Shown here piece after piece: positions 1 through 9,800 of a stretch of DNA of 56,502 bases (the first letter of the stretch is position 1; every line of letters starts with the position of its first letter). The position numbers were made by a program, and so were the translations under genes. The stretch is taken from contig NZ_LN831279.1 of the NCBI RefSeq assembly GCF_900069005.2, positions 385,229 to 441,730 on the forward strand, in the 5' to 3' direction. This stretch comes from Paenibacillus sp. GM2. GTDB lineage: Bacteria > Bacillota > Bacilli > Paenibacillales > Paenibacillaceae. The notes beneath the pieces were generated by a model. The model saw nothing but the letters and a program-made list of their open reading frames with translations, was not told where the DNA came from and did no database searches.

Positions 1-28
1 TGCAGCCAAGCGGCGCGGCAAGCGCTAG
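1..28 (+). CDS. possible 3' end of an upstream gene
   Basis: Reading from base 2, nine codons end in TAG at 26-28 and encode a basic tail (AAKRRGKR). A good terminator follows at 60-103, which fits a gene ending here. The fragment is too short to identify, and other frames also stay open across the first bases, so this is a weak call based on position and the terminator only. Confidence 0.25.
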
Positions 29-59
29 CGCTGCGGCTGGATGCTCGCCGCAGCGGACA

Positions 60-103
60 GGGAGGTCTCCAAGCCGATTTTCCGACTTGGGGACCTCCCT
101 TTT
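60..103 (+). terminator. Rho-independent terminator
   Basis: A 14-nt stem (60-73, GGGAGGTCTCCAAG) pairs with 86-99 across a loop of about 12 nt and is followed by TTTT. It closes whatever gene lies left of the window. A smaller hairpin, GCTGCGG/CCGCAGC, precedes it at about 31-53. Confidence 0.8.
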
Positions 104-128
104 GCATTTAGCCTATCACTAGGCACAT

Positions 129-193
129 GGACATAATTGACCGTTAGCGTTGATAGGTTTGGCAGACAGTTCCTCTAACGGACAACGATGTCC
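129..193. repeat. imperfect palindrome (GGACAT / CCGTTAG arms)
   Basis: GGACAT (129-134) and CCGTTAG (141-147) are mirrored by CTAACGG (175-181) and ATGTCC (188-193). The right half also contains a short hairpin, GGACA-ACGA-TGTCC. It looks like a degenerate intergenic palindromic element. No function can be assigned. Confidence 0.5.
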
Positions 194-537
194 ACTACAA
201 GGAGAATATGCTGCGGAAAAGCGTAATTACTGCTTCTAATGGTCAAAAGTGCCCGTTGGAGGAGCGTATTGTTTTTTTCTCGCTCGATCAGTCATTATTG
301 ACCGATCGATAAAGCCCGACCACGAGGGCTTCAGCTTCAGATGCCTGCGTTCGGAAATACTGAAACTGTTACGTCAGGAGTTAGGAAGTACTTTGCTGTA
401 AACAAAGGAGCAGTAGAGATACTGGTCCCTACTGTGTGGAGTTTGCTTAAAACAGTAAGACATTGCGACTGTAAGATTGGGAGACAAGCAGTCATCACCG
501 AGTGTATATTGTATTGTCTGACGTCTGGGCAAATCCG

Positions 538-722
538 CTAACGAAACTGTGAAACGTTATATTGCTTAAAATGGGGGCAAAATAAATCTAACGAAACACC
601 ATATCGCTATTGGAGCAAAAATCAACGGTTTGGCCTTATTTTTGAGCGAATAGCGATACCCAGTTTCGTTAAAATTAGCAGGGGCGCTTTTTGCGTAAAA
701 TAACGATTGGTAGTTTCGTTAG
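538..722. repeat. cluster of four TAACGAAAC palindromic repeat units
   Basis: Four related units of about 45-50 nt begin with CTAACGAAAC or its complement. Two are forward (538 and 588) and two are reversed, ending at about 672 and 722, so the block is a nested palindrome. The inner pair forms a hairpin: TATCGCTATT near 602-611 pairs with AATAGCGATA near 650-659. Units share the order TAACGAAAC, then TATCGCTATT-like, then GCAAAAA. No coding frame explains the conservation. Confidence 0.7.
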
Positions 723-1201
723 ATTTTGATTTGCGGGGCAGGATCGTAGCCAGAGAGGGGTCACGGCCACATTTGTATCAGAATGATGCGTATCGGCCGC
801 GCGGTCCGGCAGTCACCCACCCGAACGAAGCCTATTAAGTAGGACCCAGCAGTTGATTTGACCACAGCAATAGGAGCTTTACTCCAGAGCAGGGGCATAC
901 GTATTATGCCTGTGGTGAACTCAAACTGATCGATCCAAACATCCGGGAGTTCGAGGGAGCGGTGATCTGCATCGTTGTGTTGTAGTTACTCTTTTCCTCA
1001 TATTGATCTCGCATTGATATGGAGACGGTTTCTCTTTGAGCAACATAATTAATGAAATAGCGGGAGCTTGAACTTAATGCTAGCCGGGTACATACGGGAC
1101 AAAGTTAGTTTGATTTGTATGCGGGGAAGCTTTGTGAAACACAGGTTTTCGTTCCTGCGCGGTTTGCGTAATTCCCAGCTCCAGGAATGGCAATAATGGT
1201 A

Positions 1202-1230
1202 TGGAAAAGGTATACTTGAAGTGATATAAT
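1202..1230 (+). promoter_or_regulatory. possible tkt promoter
   Basis: A perfect -10 hexamer TATAAT lies at 1225-1230, about 100 nt upstream of tkt. The sequence at the expected -35 position (TGGAAA, 1202-1207) is a poor match, so the call rests on the -10 box and position. Confidence 0.3.
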
Positions 1231-1328
1231 GAATAAAGTCAAAATGATTTTTTCAAATTGAATGTTTTGTGAGAAAAGGTACGTCCAACTGTCAGTTATA
1301 TCTCTTCATTAACTAAGGAGGAAACAAA

Positions 1329-3356
1329 ATGCCAGTGTCAGACAACAACAATACGATTGAAAATCTGTCGATTACGACGATCCGTACGCTTGCGATCGAT
1401 GCGATCGAAAAAGCGAAATCCGGTCATCCGGGGATGCCAATGGGCTCCGCGCCAATGGGGTATCAATTGTTCGCGAAGACGATGAATCATAACCCGGAAA
1501 ACCCGACTTGGGTGAACCGCGACCGCTTTGTGCTGTCCGCAGGTCACGGCTCCATGCTGCTCTATAGCTTGCTTCATTTGAGCGGATATGATCTATCTCT
1601 TGAGGATCTTAAGCAATTCCGCCAATGGGGAAGCAAGACGCCTGGTCACCCGGAATGGGGGCATACAGCTGGTGTTGATGCTACGACCGGACCGCTTGGT
1701 CAAGGGATCTCGATGGCTGTCGGCATGGCAATGGCTGAGACTCAATTGGCTGCAACCTACAACAAGGATGATTTCAAAGTTATCGATCATTATACTTACG
1801 GCATCTGTGGCGACGGCGACTTAATGGAAGGCGTAGCTAGTGAGTCTGCTTCTCTGGCAGGCCATTTGAAGCTGGGGAAACTGATCTTCCTGTACGATTC
1901 CAACGATATTTCGCTGGATGGCAAATTGAATCTTAGCTTCTCCGAGAATGTAAGACAACGCTTTGAGGCTTATGGCTGGCAGACGCTGCTCGTTAAAGAC
2001 GGCAACGATCTTGATGCGCTGGCAGCAGCGATTGAAGAAGCGAAGGCTGATACGGAGCGCCCTACCCTGATCGAAGTGAAGACGGTCATCGGCTATGGCA
2101 GCCCGAACAAGCAGGGTAAAGGCGGTCACGGCGGTACGCACGGTTCCCCGCTTGGTACTGAAGAAGCGAAGCTGACTAAGGAATTTTATAAATGGGTATA
2201 TGAAGAGGACTTCTATGTTCCTGAAGAGGTGCGCGAGCATTTCGCCAAAGTGAAGGAGCATGGAATTGAAGCTAATAAAGCATGGGATGCAGCTTTTGCT
2301 AAATACAAGGTGCAATATCCTGAGCTGGCAGCTCAATTTGAAAAGGCTGTAGCTGGAGACCTGCCTGAGGGCTGGGATGCTGACCTTCCTAAATATAACG
2401 CTGAGGACAAAGCGATTTCTACACGCGTTGCTTCCGGTAAAGCCCTGAATGGACTTGTAAACCGTGTACCGCAACTGCTTGGCGGCTCCGCTGACCTCGA
2501 GAGCTCGACGATGACTCACCTGGACGGCATTGATATGTATACACCGGATACCCGTGGCGGACGCAATTTGTATTTCGGCGTACGCGAGTTCGGCATGGCA
2601 GCGGCGATGAACGGGATTATGCTGCATAGCGGATTGAAAGTATTTGGCGGTACTTTCTTCGTATTTACGGATTATCTCCGTCCTGCTGTACGTCTGGCAG
2701 CTTTGATGAAATTGCCGGTAACTTACGTACTGACTCATGACAGCATTGCGGTTGGGGAAGACGGACCAACGCATGAACCGATCGAACAATTGGCTTCCTT
2801 GCGTATCATTCCAGGTCTGACTGTAATCCGTCCGGCTGACGGTAATGAGACCTCCGCTGCTTGGGCATACGCGCTGGAGAACAAGGAAAACCCTGTAGCA
2901 CTTGTCCTGACTCGTCAGAACCTGCCTATTCTGGAGAAGAGTGCTGAGCTTGCTCGTGAAGGCATCCAACGCGGCGGCTATGTCGTATCCGATGCGAAGG
3001 ACGGCAAGCCAGTGGCGCAAATTATCGCGACAGGCTCTGAAGTACAGCTGGCTGTGAAGGCTCAAGCGGCTCTTGCAGAAGAAGGCATTCATGTACGCGT
3101 CATCAGCTTGCCAAGCTGGGATCTGTTCGATAAGCAAGACAAGGCTTATAAAGACTCGGTTATTTTGCCTGAGGTCAAAGCTCGCGTCGCTGTGGAAATG
3201 GCGCATCCATTCGGTTGGGAACGTTATGTGGGCGAGCAAGGCTCGATCATCGGCATTGATACCTTTGGGGCATCCGCGCCTGGCGATAAGGTTATGGCTG
3301 AATATGGCTACACCGTTGAAAACGTAGTGAAGCATGTGAAGGAACAATTGAAATAA
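1329..3356 (+). CDS. tkt: transketolase
   Basis: This cytoplasmic thiamine-diphosphate enzyme moves two-carbon ketol units between sugar phosphates in the non-oxidative pentose phosphate pathway. The 675-aa protein has the normal family length. The N-terminal half has SGHPGMPMG and [11 protein letters not shown], and the cofactor/metal-binding stretch GDGDLMEG...SND at about 163-195. The middle domain has [12 protein letters not shown] with the family's catalytic Glu and the [15 protein letters not shown] segment. A C-terminal transketolase domain follows. The ATG at 1329 is set by AAGGAGG at 1316-1322. Only 36 nt separate its stop from the ppnP start, so the two are probably cotranscribed. 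The codon pattern is housekeeping-like. Confidence 0.97.
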   Translation: MPVSDNNNTIENLSITTIRTLAIDAIEKAKSGHPGMPMGSAPMGYQLFAKTMNHNPENPTWVNRDRFVLSAGHGSMLLYSLLHLSGYDLSLEDLKQFRQWGSKTPGHPEWGHTAGVDATTGPLGQGISMAVGMAMAETQLAATYNKDDFKVIDHYTYGICGDGDLMEGVASESASLAGHLKLGKLIFLYDSNDISLDGKLNLSFSENVRQRFEAYGWQTLLVKDGNDLDALAAAIEEAKADTERPTLIEVKTVIGYGSPNKQGKGGHGGTHGSPLGTEEAKLTKEFYKWVYEEDFYVPEEVREHFAKVKEHGIEANKAWDAAFAKYKVQYPELAAQFEKAVAGDLPEGWDADLPKYNAEDKAISTRVASGKALNGLVNRVPQLLGGSADLESSTMTHLDGIDMYTPDTRGGRNLYFGVREFGMAAAMNGIMLHSGLKVFGGTFFVFTDYLRPAVRLAALMKLPVTYVLTHDSIAVGEDGPTHEPIEQLASLRIIPGLTVIRPADGNETSAAWAYALENKENPVALVLTRQNLPILEKSAELAREGIQRGGYVVSDAKDGKPVAQIIATGSEVQLAVKAQAALAEEGIHVRVISLPSWDLFDKQDKAYKDSVILPEVKARVAVEMAHPFGWERYVGEQGSIIGIDTFGASAPGDKVMAEYGYTVENVVKHVKEQLK

Positions 3357-3392
3357 AGAGCAAGCAGCGGTTCTGTGAGGGGAGCGGGAAGT

Positions 3393-3749
3393 GTGACGCA
3401 GGAGTGGAGAAATGTAACAGTTGAGAAGGCAGCCAACATTTATTTTGACGGCCGGGTAACGAGTCGTACCGCATGGCTTCATGACGGCAGTAAAATCACG
3501 CTTGGCATCATGCTTCCCGGGGAATATGAATTCCATACGAATTCGATGGAGGTCATCGATGTCATTTCCGGTGAGATGAAGTTCCTTCTCTCCGGAGAGA
3601 CTTTGTGGCGAGAAATTAACGGCCGGGGAACGTTTTCTGTTCCTGCCCATTCCTCGTTCAAGGTGAAAATTCATAGTGTAACCGACTATTGCTGCTCTTT
3701 TGGCTCGGCAGCTTGTGAGAATAAACCTATAGATGGAACACAGCAATAA
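3393..3749 (+). CDS. ppnP: pyrimidine/purine nucleoside phosphorylase (PpnP family)
   Basis: PpnP-family proteins are small single-domain cupins that phosphorolyse nucleosides to base plus ribose 1-phosphate. The protein shows the family layout: FDGRVTSRTAW, LGIMLPGEYEF, EVIDVISGEM and the VPAHSSFKVKI strand near the C-terminus. I place the start at GTG 3393, preceded by AGGGGAG at 3378-3384 with an 8-nt spacer. This gives 118 aa, slightly longer than the roughly 95-aa E. coli protein; an in-frame GTG at 3375 would add six residues. It follows tkt closely, and ribose phosphate made here could feed the same pathway (inference). Confidence 0.85.
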   Translation: MTQEWRNVTVEKAANIYFDGRVTSRTAWLHDGSKITLGIMLPGEYEFHTNSMEVIDVISGEMKFLLSGETLWREINGRGTFSVPAHSSFKVKIHSVTDYCCSFGSAACENKPIDGTQQ

Positions 3750-3780
3750 GGACTGACTCCATAGCGTTGAGTCAAATAAA

Positions 3781-3843
3781 AGCACCTTCAAAAGAAAGCT
3801 CCCATGTCGTAAGATGTGGGTGCCCATTTTGGAGGTGTTTTTG
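3781..3843 (+). terminator. terminator after tkt-ppnP
   Basis: CACCTTCAAAA (3783-3793) pairs with TTTTGGAGGTG (3827-3837), enclosing a second hairpin (CCCATGTC/GATGTGGG), and is followed by six T residues. It ends the tkt-ppnP unit. Confidence 0.75.
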
Positions 3844-4540
3844 TCTTGAGACAAGAGTTGGCTATCTGTCAGCGGCGATTGGGTTAACAGTTTCGAAACC
3901 AGCCTTGGTGCGTAGTTCTCCTTATCTGCTTCTCTAGTACCAACCGTTTTTTGCGCTGGCTAACAGCAACTGCGAAAGTCCCAGTTAAGCGCCTTTTTTT
4001 GGAGGCGAGATCTTTAAGAACCCGCGCGGGGTTTCACCAGTCTTTCTTCAGTTTAACCCAGAGCCTGAGTAAAAATCGTCTGGCGTACTAGAGACATGAA
4101 TATTGTACTTCGCAGCCGCAGCGAATAGGGAACTGTCTTTTATCGCTTAGAAACTGCCCTGAGCTATCGCTTGGATTCCCGCGTATCGATTATTTGGTAC
4201 AATCGTAGGATTACACATCCTCTCCAATTCTTGGACAAATAAATTTAAGATTGATCCGGACTAAAGAAGATAATGAATAGGAGCCTTGGAAAGCAAAAAA
4301 TGGCTTCAAGGCGACCTGTGGCGCTCTGCCTGTGTAAATGAAGAGAGGTCTTTTGCTTTTGCGTTGCGAAGGTTGAGTAAGAAGCTGGCTGCATGTCTTT
4401 CATTGAATCAGGACTTTTTGACTAATAAGCAGGGTTCGCTTAGTTCGCTGCGTGCGTTTTGGACTTGACGGCTTCCCGCTTCCACATTTACACTGACGAT
4501 GGTTTACGCCATTTATTTTGTAACGATTGGAGTGAAGCGA
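3844..4540. other. intergenic region without a recognisable gene
   Basis: About 700 nt separate ppnP from the glycosyltransferase. Small GC hairpins occur (AACCC-GCGC-GGGTT near 4018-4034, and GCGCC/GGAGGCG near 3991-4005), without T-tracts. An open frame of 60 codons at 4286-4468 has no family resemblance. I see no insertion-sequence ends or tRNA. Confidence 0.5.
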
Positions 4541-5602
4541 ATGGAGCAGCTGATAAGCATTGTGATGCCAACGTACAATCGGGCTCAGATCATTTCCGGC
4601 GCAATTGAGTCCATCTTGCGGCAGTCCTACGCCAATTGGGAGCTGATCGTCGTTGATGACCGAAGCATGGATCATACGGAAGAGGTGATCCGCGAGTGGA
4701 TGCGCAAAGATGCGCGGATCCGCTATGTCCGCAATGAACGGGAAAAGGGACCGGGCGGAGCGCGAAACACGGGGATGCTGGAGGCGCAAGGCGATTATTT
4801 GGCGTTCCTTGATTCCGATGACGAATGGTATCCCTGTCATTTGACGGACAGCATGAGCACGCATGCGCTGACGAAAGCGGATATCAGCTTTGCGCTGTGG
4901 GTAGAACGACACGGCGATATTACCTCCTACAACTTTGAGAATAAGGTAGAGCGGTATCTGCTGAATTCAATGCGAACAACGTTCGAAACATGGAATGACG
5001 GCGAAATGATTGTTTTTGAAAAAGGCTTGTTCGAGGCATTTTTGTCGCATACGCGCAATTTTTTTCAACTGAACACGATGGTATTTCGCCGGGAGCTGTT
5101 GGACGAAGTTGGCTTGATCAACGAACACTTTTATCTGGGGGAAGATACAACCTATCTGATCCGTTTTTTCGATAAATACAGAATTGCCCTGCAAACCAAA
5201 CCTCATTCCGTCTACCAAGAGTCCCCCGATAGTCTCTACTTTTTCTGCGACCGCTGGCAGCTTGATCCCGATACAATTCATCTTAACGAGGAAGTCTATA
5301 AAAAAATCGAGGGACTTAGCTTCAAGTCCATCAAAGTACGCGAGCATCTCCGGGATTTAGTCGCACAGTCCGATACCGTCAGTAATAAAGCGGCACAGCT
5401 CTCCTACATCGATAACGGCATTGCAAGCAAATATTATACGCTCAGTTATTTGAACCGTTACGACCGCAAAAAAGCACTCCACTATTGCCGCCAATCCCTT
5501 CGTTACAAAGTTTCGATTTTTAATCTGTTTTTGCTCGTCAAACTGCTGTTTTCAAGCAAGAGCGGAAATGCTTTTTTGCATAGGGCTCTTAATTTCTGGT
5601 AG
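4541..5602 (+). CDS. family 2 glycosyltransferase
   Basis: The 353-aa protein opens with the GT-A signature SIVMPTYNRA. It continues with ESILRQSYANWELIVVDDRS and ARNTGML, and carries the metal/nucleotide-sugar DxD-type motif LDSDDEW (Asp91-Asp93-Asp94). Family members transfer a sugar from a nucleotide sugar to a polysaccharide, lipid or small molecule. No membrane segment is evident. I start at ATG 4541, which has GGAGTG upstream and gives the canonical GT2 N-terminus; an in-frame ATG at 4499 lacks a ribosome site. It lies alone, about 800 nt before panD and on the same strand. Glycosylation of the lipopeptide is possible, but an unrelated envelope role is equally likely. Confidence 0.85.
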   Translation: MEQLISIVMPTYNRAQIISGAIESILRQSYANWELIVVDDRSMDHTEEVIREWMRKDARIRYVRNEREKGPGGARNTGMLEAQGDYLAFLDSDDEWYPCHLTDSMSTHALTKADISFALWVERHGDITSYNFENKVERYLLNSMRTTFETWNDGEMIVFEKGLFEAFLSHTRNFFQLNTMVFRRELLDEVGLINEHFYLGEDTTYLIRFFDKYRIALQTKPHSVYQESPDSLYFFCDRWQLDPDTIHLNEEVYKKIEGLSFKSIKVREHLRDLVAQSDTVSNKAAQLSYIDNGIASKYYTLSYLNRYDRKKALHYCRQSLRYKVSIFNLFLLVKLLFSSKSGNAFLHRALNFW

Positions 5603-6391
5603 ATCTATTCAAAAAAAAGTAAAAGAATTTCCCCCTTTATTGTAAGATTGTCTCCCTATCGCAAGTGAAGGTTTCGCACTACTATAAGGGTAGGTTTCAA
5701 TAAATTTCCTATTCATGAGAAAAGTGTTTATTTCGCTACGACACTTTAATTCGTTACCGCTATACCTGATTACAAGGTATGATTTCCCCCAACACAGCCC
5801 TAATCGCCGGTATGATGGGCAGCTGTGATGTACAAGCCACGTTTGTTTCTACTGTCACAATTTTCAATCAACTGGAACCTGCATAATAGCCAAAACCTGC
5901 CTAATAAGCATAACCTCGTCCAATCGCATGAGCTTCCTGGTCAGCAAGAATTCACAAAAGGCTATAAGCTTGGCCTAGTCAGTAAGAATCCACCAAAGCA
6001 TGAGCTTGCCGTAATTAGCAAGAATCCACAAAGGGCATCAGTTTGCTCAATCAGTAAGATGCACAAAAAGCATAAGCCTGCCAGTCAACAAGCCCCTTAC
6101 CATTAACATCGCATAAGATCACCCATTCAGCTTGCCCCACACATATGCTTGAACTTGCCTAATTCCGTATGAACAGCGGTATTGGCGCGAATTTGCTGCC
6201 GAATATTGTTGAACTTGTCTTGGTTGCCTGCTCCTACTTGTTCTTTTTCGTTAAGGCTGGAAAAACAATGTAGGTTTATTTGCACTCTGAATGTTCCTGA
6301 AAAAGAATATTTGGAAAATAACGCTAGTTATAAGAAGTTTGCAAAGTTTAGTTTTTCCAAAGACCACCCTACAAGGAGAGTGAGTGTATTC
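5603..6391. other. intergenic region before the NRPS operon
   Basis: This low-GC stretch contains the degenerate 36-bp tandem repeat at 5927-6092. Open frames here (for example 5825-6106) consist of repeat-encoded low-complexity sequence and have no credible ribosome site. The operon promoter presumably lies in 6100-6370, but I cannot point to a convincing -35/-10 pair. Confidence 0.5.
5927..6092. repeat. degenerate tandem repeat, about 36 bp x 4.5
   Basis: Units start near 5927, 5962, 5999, 6036 and 6071 and are 35, 37, 37, 35 and about 22 nt long. Each follows the pattern CATGAGCTTGCC, a variable few bases, then AGTCAGTAAGAATCCAC and an A-rich end. Related sequence continues upstream to about 5880. 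Units are contiguous and diverged with no unique spacers, so this is not a CRISPR array. Confidence 0.6.
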
Positions 6392-6775
6392 ATGTTTAGA
6401 GAGATGCATAAGTCCAAAATTCATCGGGCTGTCGTGACGGAGGCCAATTTGAATTACGTAGGAAGTATAACCATCGATCAGGATATTTTGGATGCATCGA
6501 ACATTCTGGAGAACGAGAAGGTGCAGGTTGTCAATATTAATAACGGGGCCAGGCTGGAGACGTATGTCATATCCGGCCCAAGCGGCTCGGGAATGGTTTG
6601 CTTAAATGGCGCTGCTGCCAGACTGGTGCAGCCGGGCGACCGGGTTATTATTATTTCTTATGCAATGATGGAGGAATCGGCAGCCCGCACGTATCGTCCG
6701 CATGTCGTCATTATGGACGAGCATAATCGCATCGTAACGGAGGAGTATCAGGAACTGCATTCTACAACGCTGTGA
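6392..6775 (+). CDS. panD: aspartate 1-decarboxylase (PanD)
   Basis: PanD is a pyruvoyl enzyme that converts L-aspartate to beta-alanine, normally for pantothenate synthesis. The 127-aa protein matches the family in length. It carries the self-processing site YVGSITID with Gly24-Ser25 exactly at the position used in characterised PanD enzymes, followed by [13 protein letters not shown] and the [10 protein letters not shown] strand. The ATG at 6392 follows AAGGAGAG at 6373-6380; the same frame is open upstream to 6182 but is unlike PanD there. The gene is 28 nt ahead of the NRPS, and no panB or panC is present, so it most likely provides beta-alanine as an NRPS building block (inference). Confidence 0.93.
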   Translation: MFREMHKSKIHRAVVTEANLNYVGSITIDQDILDASNILENEKVQVVNINNGARLETYVISGPSGSGMVCLNGAAARLVQPGDRVIIISYAMMEESAARTYRPHVVIMDEHNRIVTEEYQELHSTTL

Positions 6776-6803
6776 TAAAGAACAGAACGGAGGGTTGCCG
6801 ACG

Positions 6804-9800
6804 ATGAAAACCATTCGTAATTTGTCCGGCGTATTGCTGGAGCGCAAGGAAAATAATGCGGGGATTTTATTTTGCGAAAGCGGTCATGAGCGCTATTTGT
6901 CGTACGGCCAATTACTGACATCAGCTGGAAGGGTGCTCCACGTGCTGCGCGAGCGGGGCTTGGAGCCAGGCGACTTTGCCGTTATGCAGACAGAAGATAA
7001 CGAGCGGTTTATCCTTCTATTTTGGGCTTGCGTGCTCGGCGGCATTATCCCTGTACCAGTGACGGCGGCGCGTACGGACGAAGGTCGCAAAAAGCTGATT
7101 CAGATATGCAAGCAGTTGGAAGCGCCGAGATGGCTCTGCGATGAAGAGCTTTTGCCGGGAATTCAAGGCTATGCTTTGAAACACGGGGAGGCGGAGACGC
7201 TGGCCCAGCTTGGCTCCAGCAGCATGCCGATGGCGGAAGTGCTTGCAGCGGCTGTGGATGTAGACCGACCCGAGGCCGAGAACTATGACGCTGGCGAGAC
7301 GGACATCGCATTCATTCAGTTTACCTCGGGCTCTACGGGAGACCCGAAGGGGGTCGTGCTGACGCATGGCAATCTTCTGTCAAATATGCGCGCCATTATC
7401 CATGGAGCGCAATCGACGGACCGGGATTCGTCGCTAAGCTGGCTGCCGCTGACGCATGATATGGGGCTTATCGGCTTTCATCTTGCGCCGCTGTTTTGCG
7501 GCATGAATCAATTGCACTTGCCGACCTCGACATTTGTGCTTCATCCGATGAAATGGCTGGAACTTGCGCATAAGCATCGGGTAACATGCCTCTCTTCGCC
7601 AAATTTCGGTTATGTGCATTTTCTGCAGCATTGGAAGCCGGAAGCAGCGGCGGCATGGGATTTGTCTTGTGTCAGGTTGATTTTTAACGGGGCAGAACCG
7701 ATATCAGCCGTCTATTGCCGCGATTTTCTGGAAGCGATGAAGCCGTACGGGTTAAGGGAAAATTGTATTTTTCCAGTATACGGGCTTGCGGAAGCGAGTC
7801 TGGCTGTGACGTTTCCGGGAACGGAGGATCGCCTGAATACCGTTCAGCTTGAGCGCCAATCGCTCGCGATCGGACAACCTGTGCGAATGGCTGAGTACGG
7901 GGATTCGGCTGCGATCGAGATCGTCGAGCTGGGTTTTCCCGTGCAGGAGTGCAAGGTGCGCATTTGCGATGAAGCGGGGAATCCATCTTCAGCAGGCAGC
8001 GTAGGTTTGATTCATATTAGTGGCCGCAACGTTACAAGCGGTTACTACAAGCGGAGCGAGGCCAACAAGCAAACGATTACCCCGGATGGCTGGCTGAATA
8101 CGGGAGATTTGGGTTTCTTGCTGGAAGGGCGTTTATATGTGACCGGCCGCCTGAAAGACGTCATTTTCGTCAACGGGCAAAATGTGTATCCACATGATCT
8201 GGAGGCGTTGATCAGCGGTCTGAAGGGGGCTGAACTCGGGAAAGCGGCAATCGCTGCCGTTCAGGATGCAACGACCAAACGGGATGCCATCGCAGTTTTT
8301 ATTCAGCATCGCGGCAAGATCAGCGGATTTATGCCGCTGATAGCTGAGGTGAAAAAGCTGCTTAACGGATCGGCCGGCCTGGACGTTGCTTTTGTTGTCC
8401 CCGTTCGGAGAATTCCGAAAACGACCTCCGGCAAAATTCAACGTTATGTATTGGCGGAAGCGCTGCGCGAAGGTGAGTTTGCCGAATTGCTTGCCGAGCT
8501 GGCGGAGCTGGAAGCGGTGGCCCCGTGTAAGCAGCGTCATGCGGAAGATGGCGATGCTTTACGTGGGGATGACGGCTTGGGGCCGGCCACGGAGGCGGAG
8601 CAACGGATCATGTCCATCTGGCGCGAGGTGTTGAAAAAGGATGAGATAAGCCGGAAGGATGGTTTTCTCGAGCAAGGCGGCAATTCGCTCAAGGCGGCCT
8701 ATGCCTCGGCCAGGCTGCAGGAAGCGTTTGGCGTTGAGCTGACGCTTACCGAATTGTTTTTGCATGATACGGTGAGTTCGCTGGCCGTTTTGATGGAGCA
8801 AAAGGCCCAGGAAGAAGAAGGAACCACCGCCGCTGCTGCGCCGCTGGCAGCTAAAGCGGAGGAGCAAACGGTTTATCCGGCGACCTCAGCACAAAAGCGG
8901 CTGTTCATTTTAGAAGAGCTGAATCCGGGGCTGCTCAATTACCATTTGCCGTTTGCAGTCCGGGTGAAGGGTCCGCTTGATACCGAACGATTCCGCATTG
9001 CGTGGCAGGTGCTGATAGAGCGTCATCCGGCGCTGCGTACGTCTTTTTATATGGAAGAAGGCGATGTGCTGCAGCGCATCGAACAGACGGTCGAGCCGCC
9101 GCTTGCCGTCATTGACGGAAGCGGCTGGACGGCATCTGATCTGGAGCTGCGGCAACGCAGCTTCCTGCAGCCGTTTCGTCTGGAGCAAGCGCCATTGCTG
9201 CGTATGGAGCTTGTGCGCCTGGAGCGCGAGTCAAGTGTGCTGCTGCTGGATATGCATCATATCATTACGGACGGAACGTCGATGGGCATTTTGATGTTCG
9301 AGCTTACGAAGTTTTATGAGGGGGACGGGCTGGAGCCGTTGTCCATTCATGCCGGGGATATCGCGCTGTGGGAGGAAGCGGGCCGCAGCGACGGCTGGCT
9401 GGAGCGTCAAAAGCTTTATTGGCGCGAACTCTTTCGGGCTGGCGTGCCGTCTCCGACGCTTCCGTCCACCCGCCCAAGGCCGCAGACGCCAAGCTATCGC
9501 GGGGCAATTGAGCGCTTCGAGCTGGAGCCGGAGCTTGCTGAATCGCTGCGGGCGATGGCTAGACGGGATGGGGTGACCTTATACACCGTGCTGCTCTCGA
9601 TTTATTATGTTCTGCTTGCAAAATATACAGGCGAATCCGACCTCGTTGTTGGCACGGCAGCTGCAAGAAGGGTGCGGCCGGAGCTGCAAAGTGTAGTCGG
9701 GATGTTCGTCAACATGGTTCCAATCCGCCTGCGCGGTCAAAGTGATTTACGCTTCGACCAATGGCTGAAGCAGGTTAATGGAGAGGTGCTGGCGGCGGTT

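Larger units (their letters stand above)
104..1328. other. long non-coding stretch before tkt
   Basis: I find no convincing gene in these 1.2 kb. The stretch holds a palindrome at 129-193, a four-unit repeat cluster at 538-722, a stop-interrupted reading frame at about 761-985 that may be decayed coding sequence, and the tkt leader. A 66-codon open frame at 341-541 has no ribosome site, resembles no family I know and runs into the repeat, so I do not call it. Confidence 0.6.

Noticed and set aside
341..541. 66-codon open frame before tkt
   Set aside because: No ribosome site, no family resemblance, and its end lies in the palindromic repeat cluster.
761..985. Reading frame with protein-like stretches (RPHLYQNDAYRP, GHTYYACGELKLIDPNIREF) interrupted by two stops
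   Set aside because: It could be a decayed gene fragment, but I cannot match a family and there is no start or ribosome site, so it is not annotated as a pseudogene.
1821..3854. 677-codon open frame on the minus strand across tkt and ppnP
   Set aside because: It lies antisense to two clear genes, encodes no recognisable domain and is rich in Cys, His and Arg as expected from the complement of a coding strand; it also crosses the terminator.
4286..4468. 60-codon open frame before the glycosyltransferase
   Set aside because: No family match and no conserved context; likely chance.
5880..6092. CRISPR-like array
   Set aside because: Units are contiguous and diverged, without unique spacers, and no cas genes are present.
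5825..6106. 93-codon open frame
   Set aside because: Composed of the degenerate 36-bp repeat, giving low-complexity Lys/Asn/Pro-rich protein; no good start signal.
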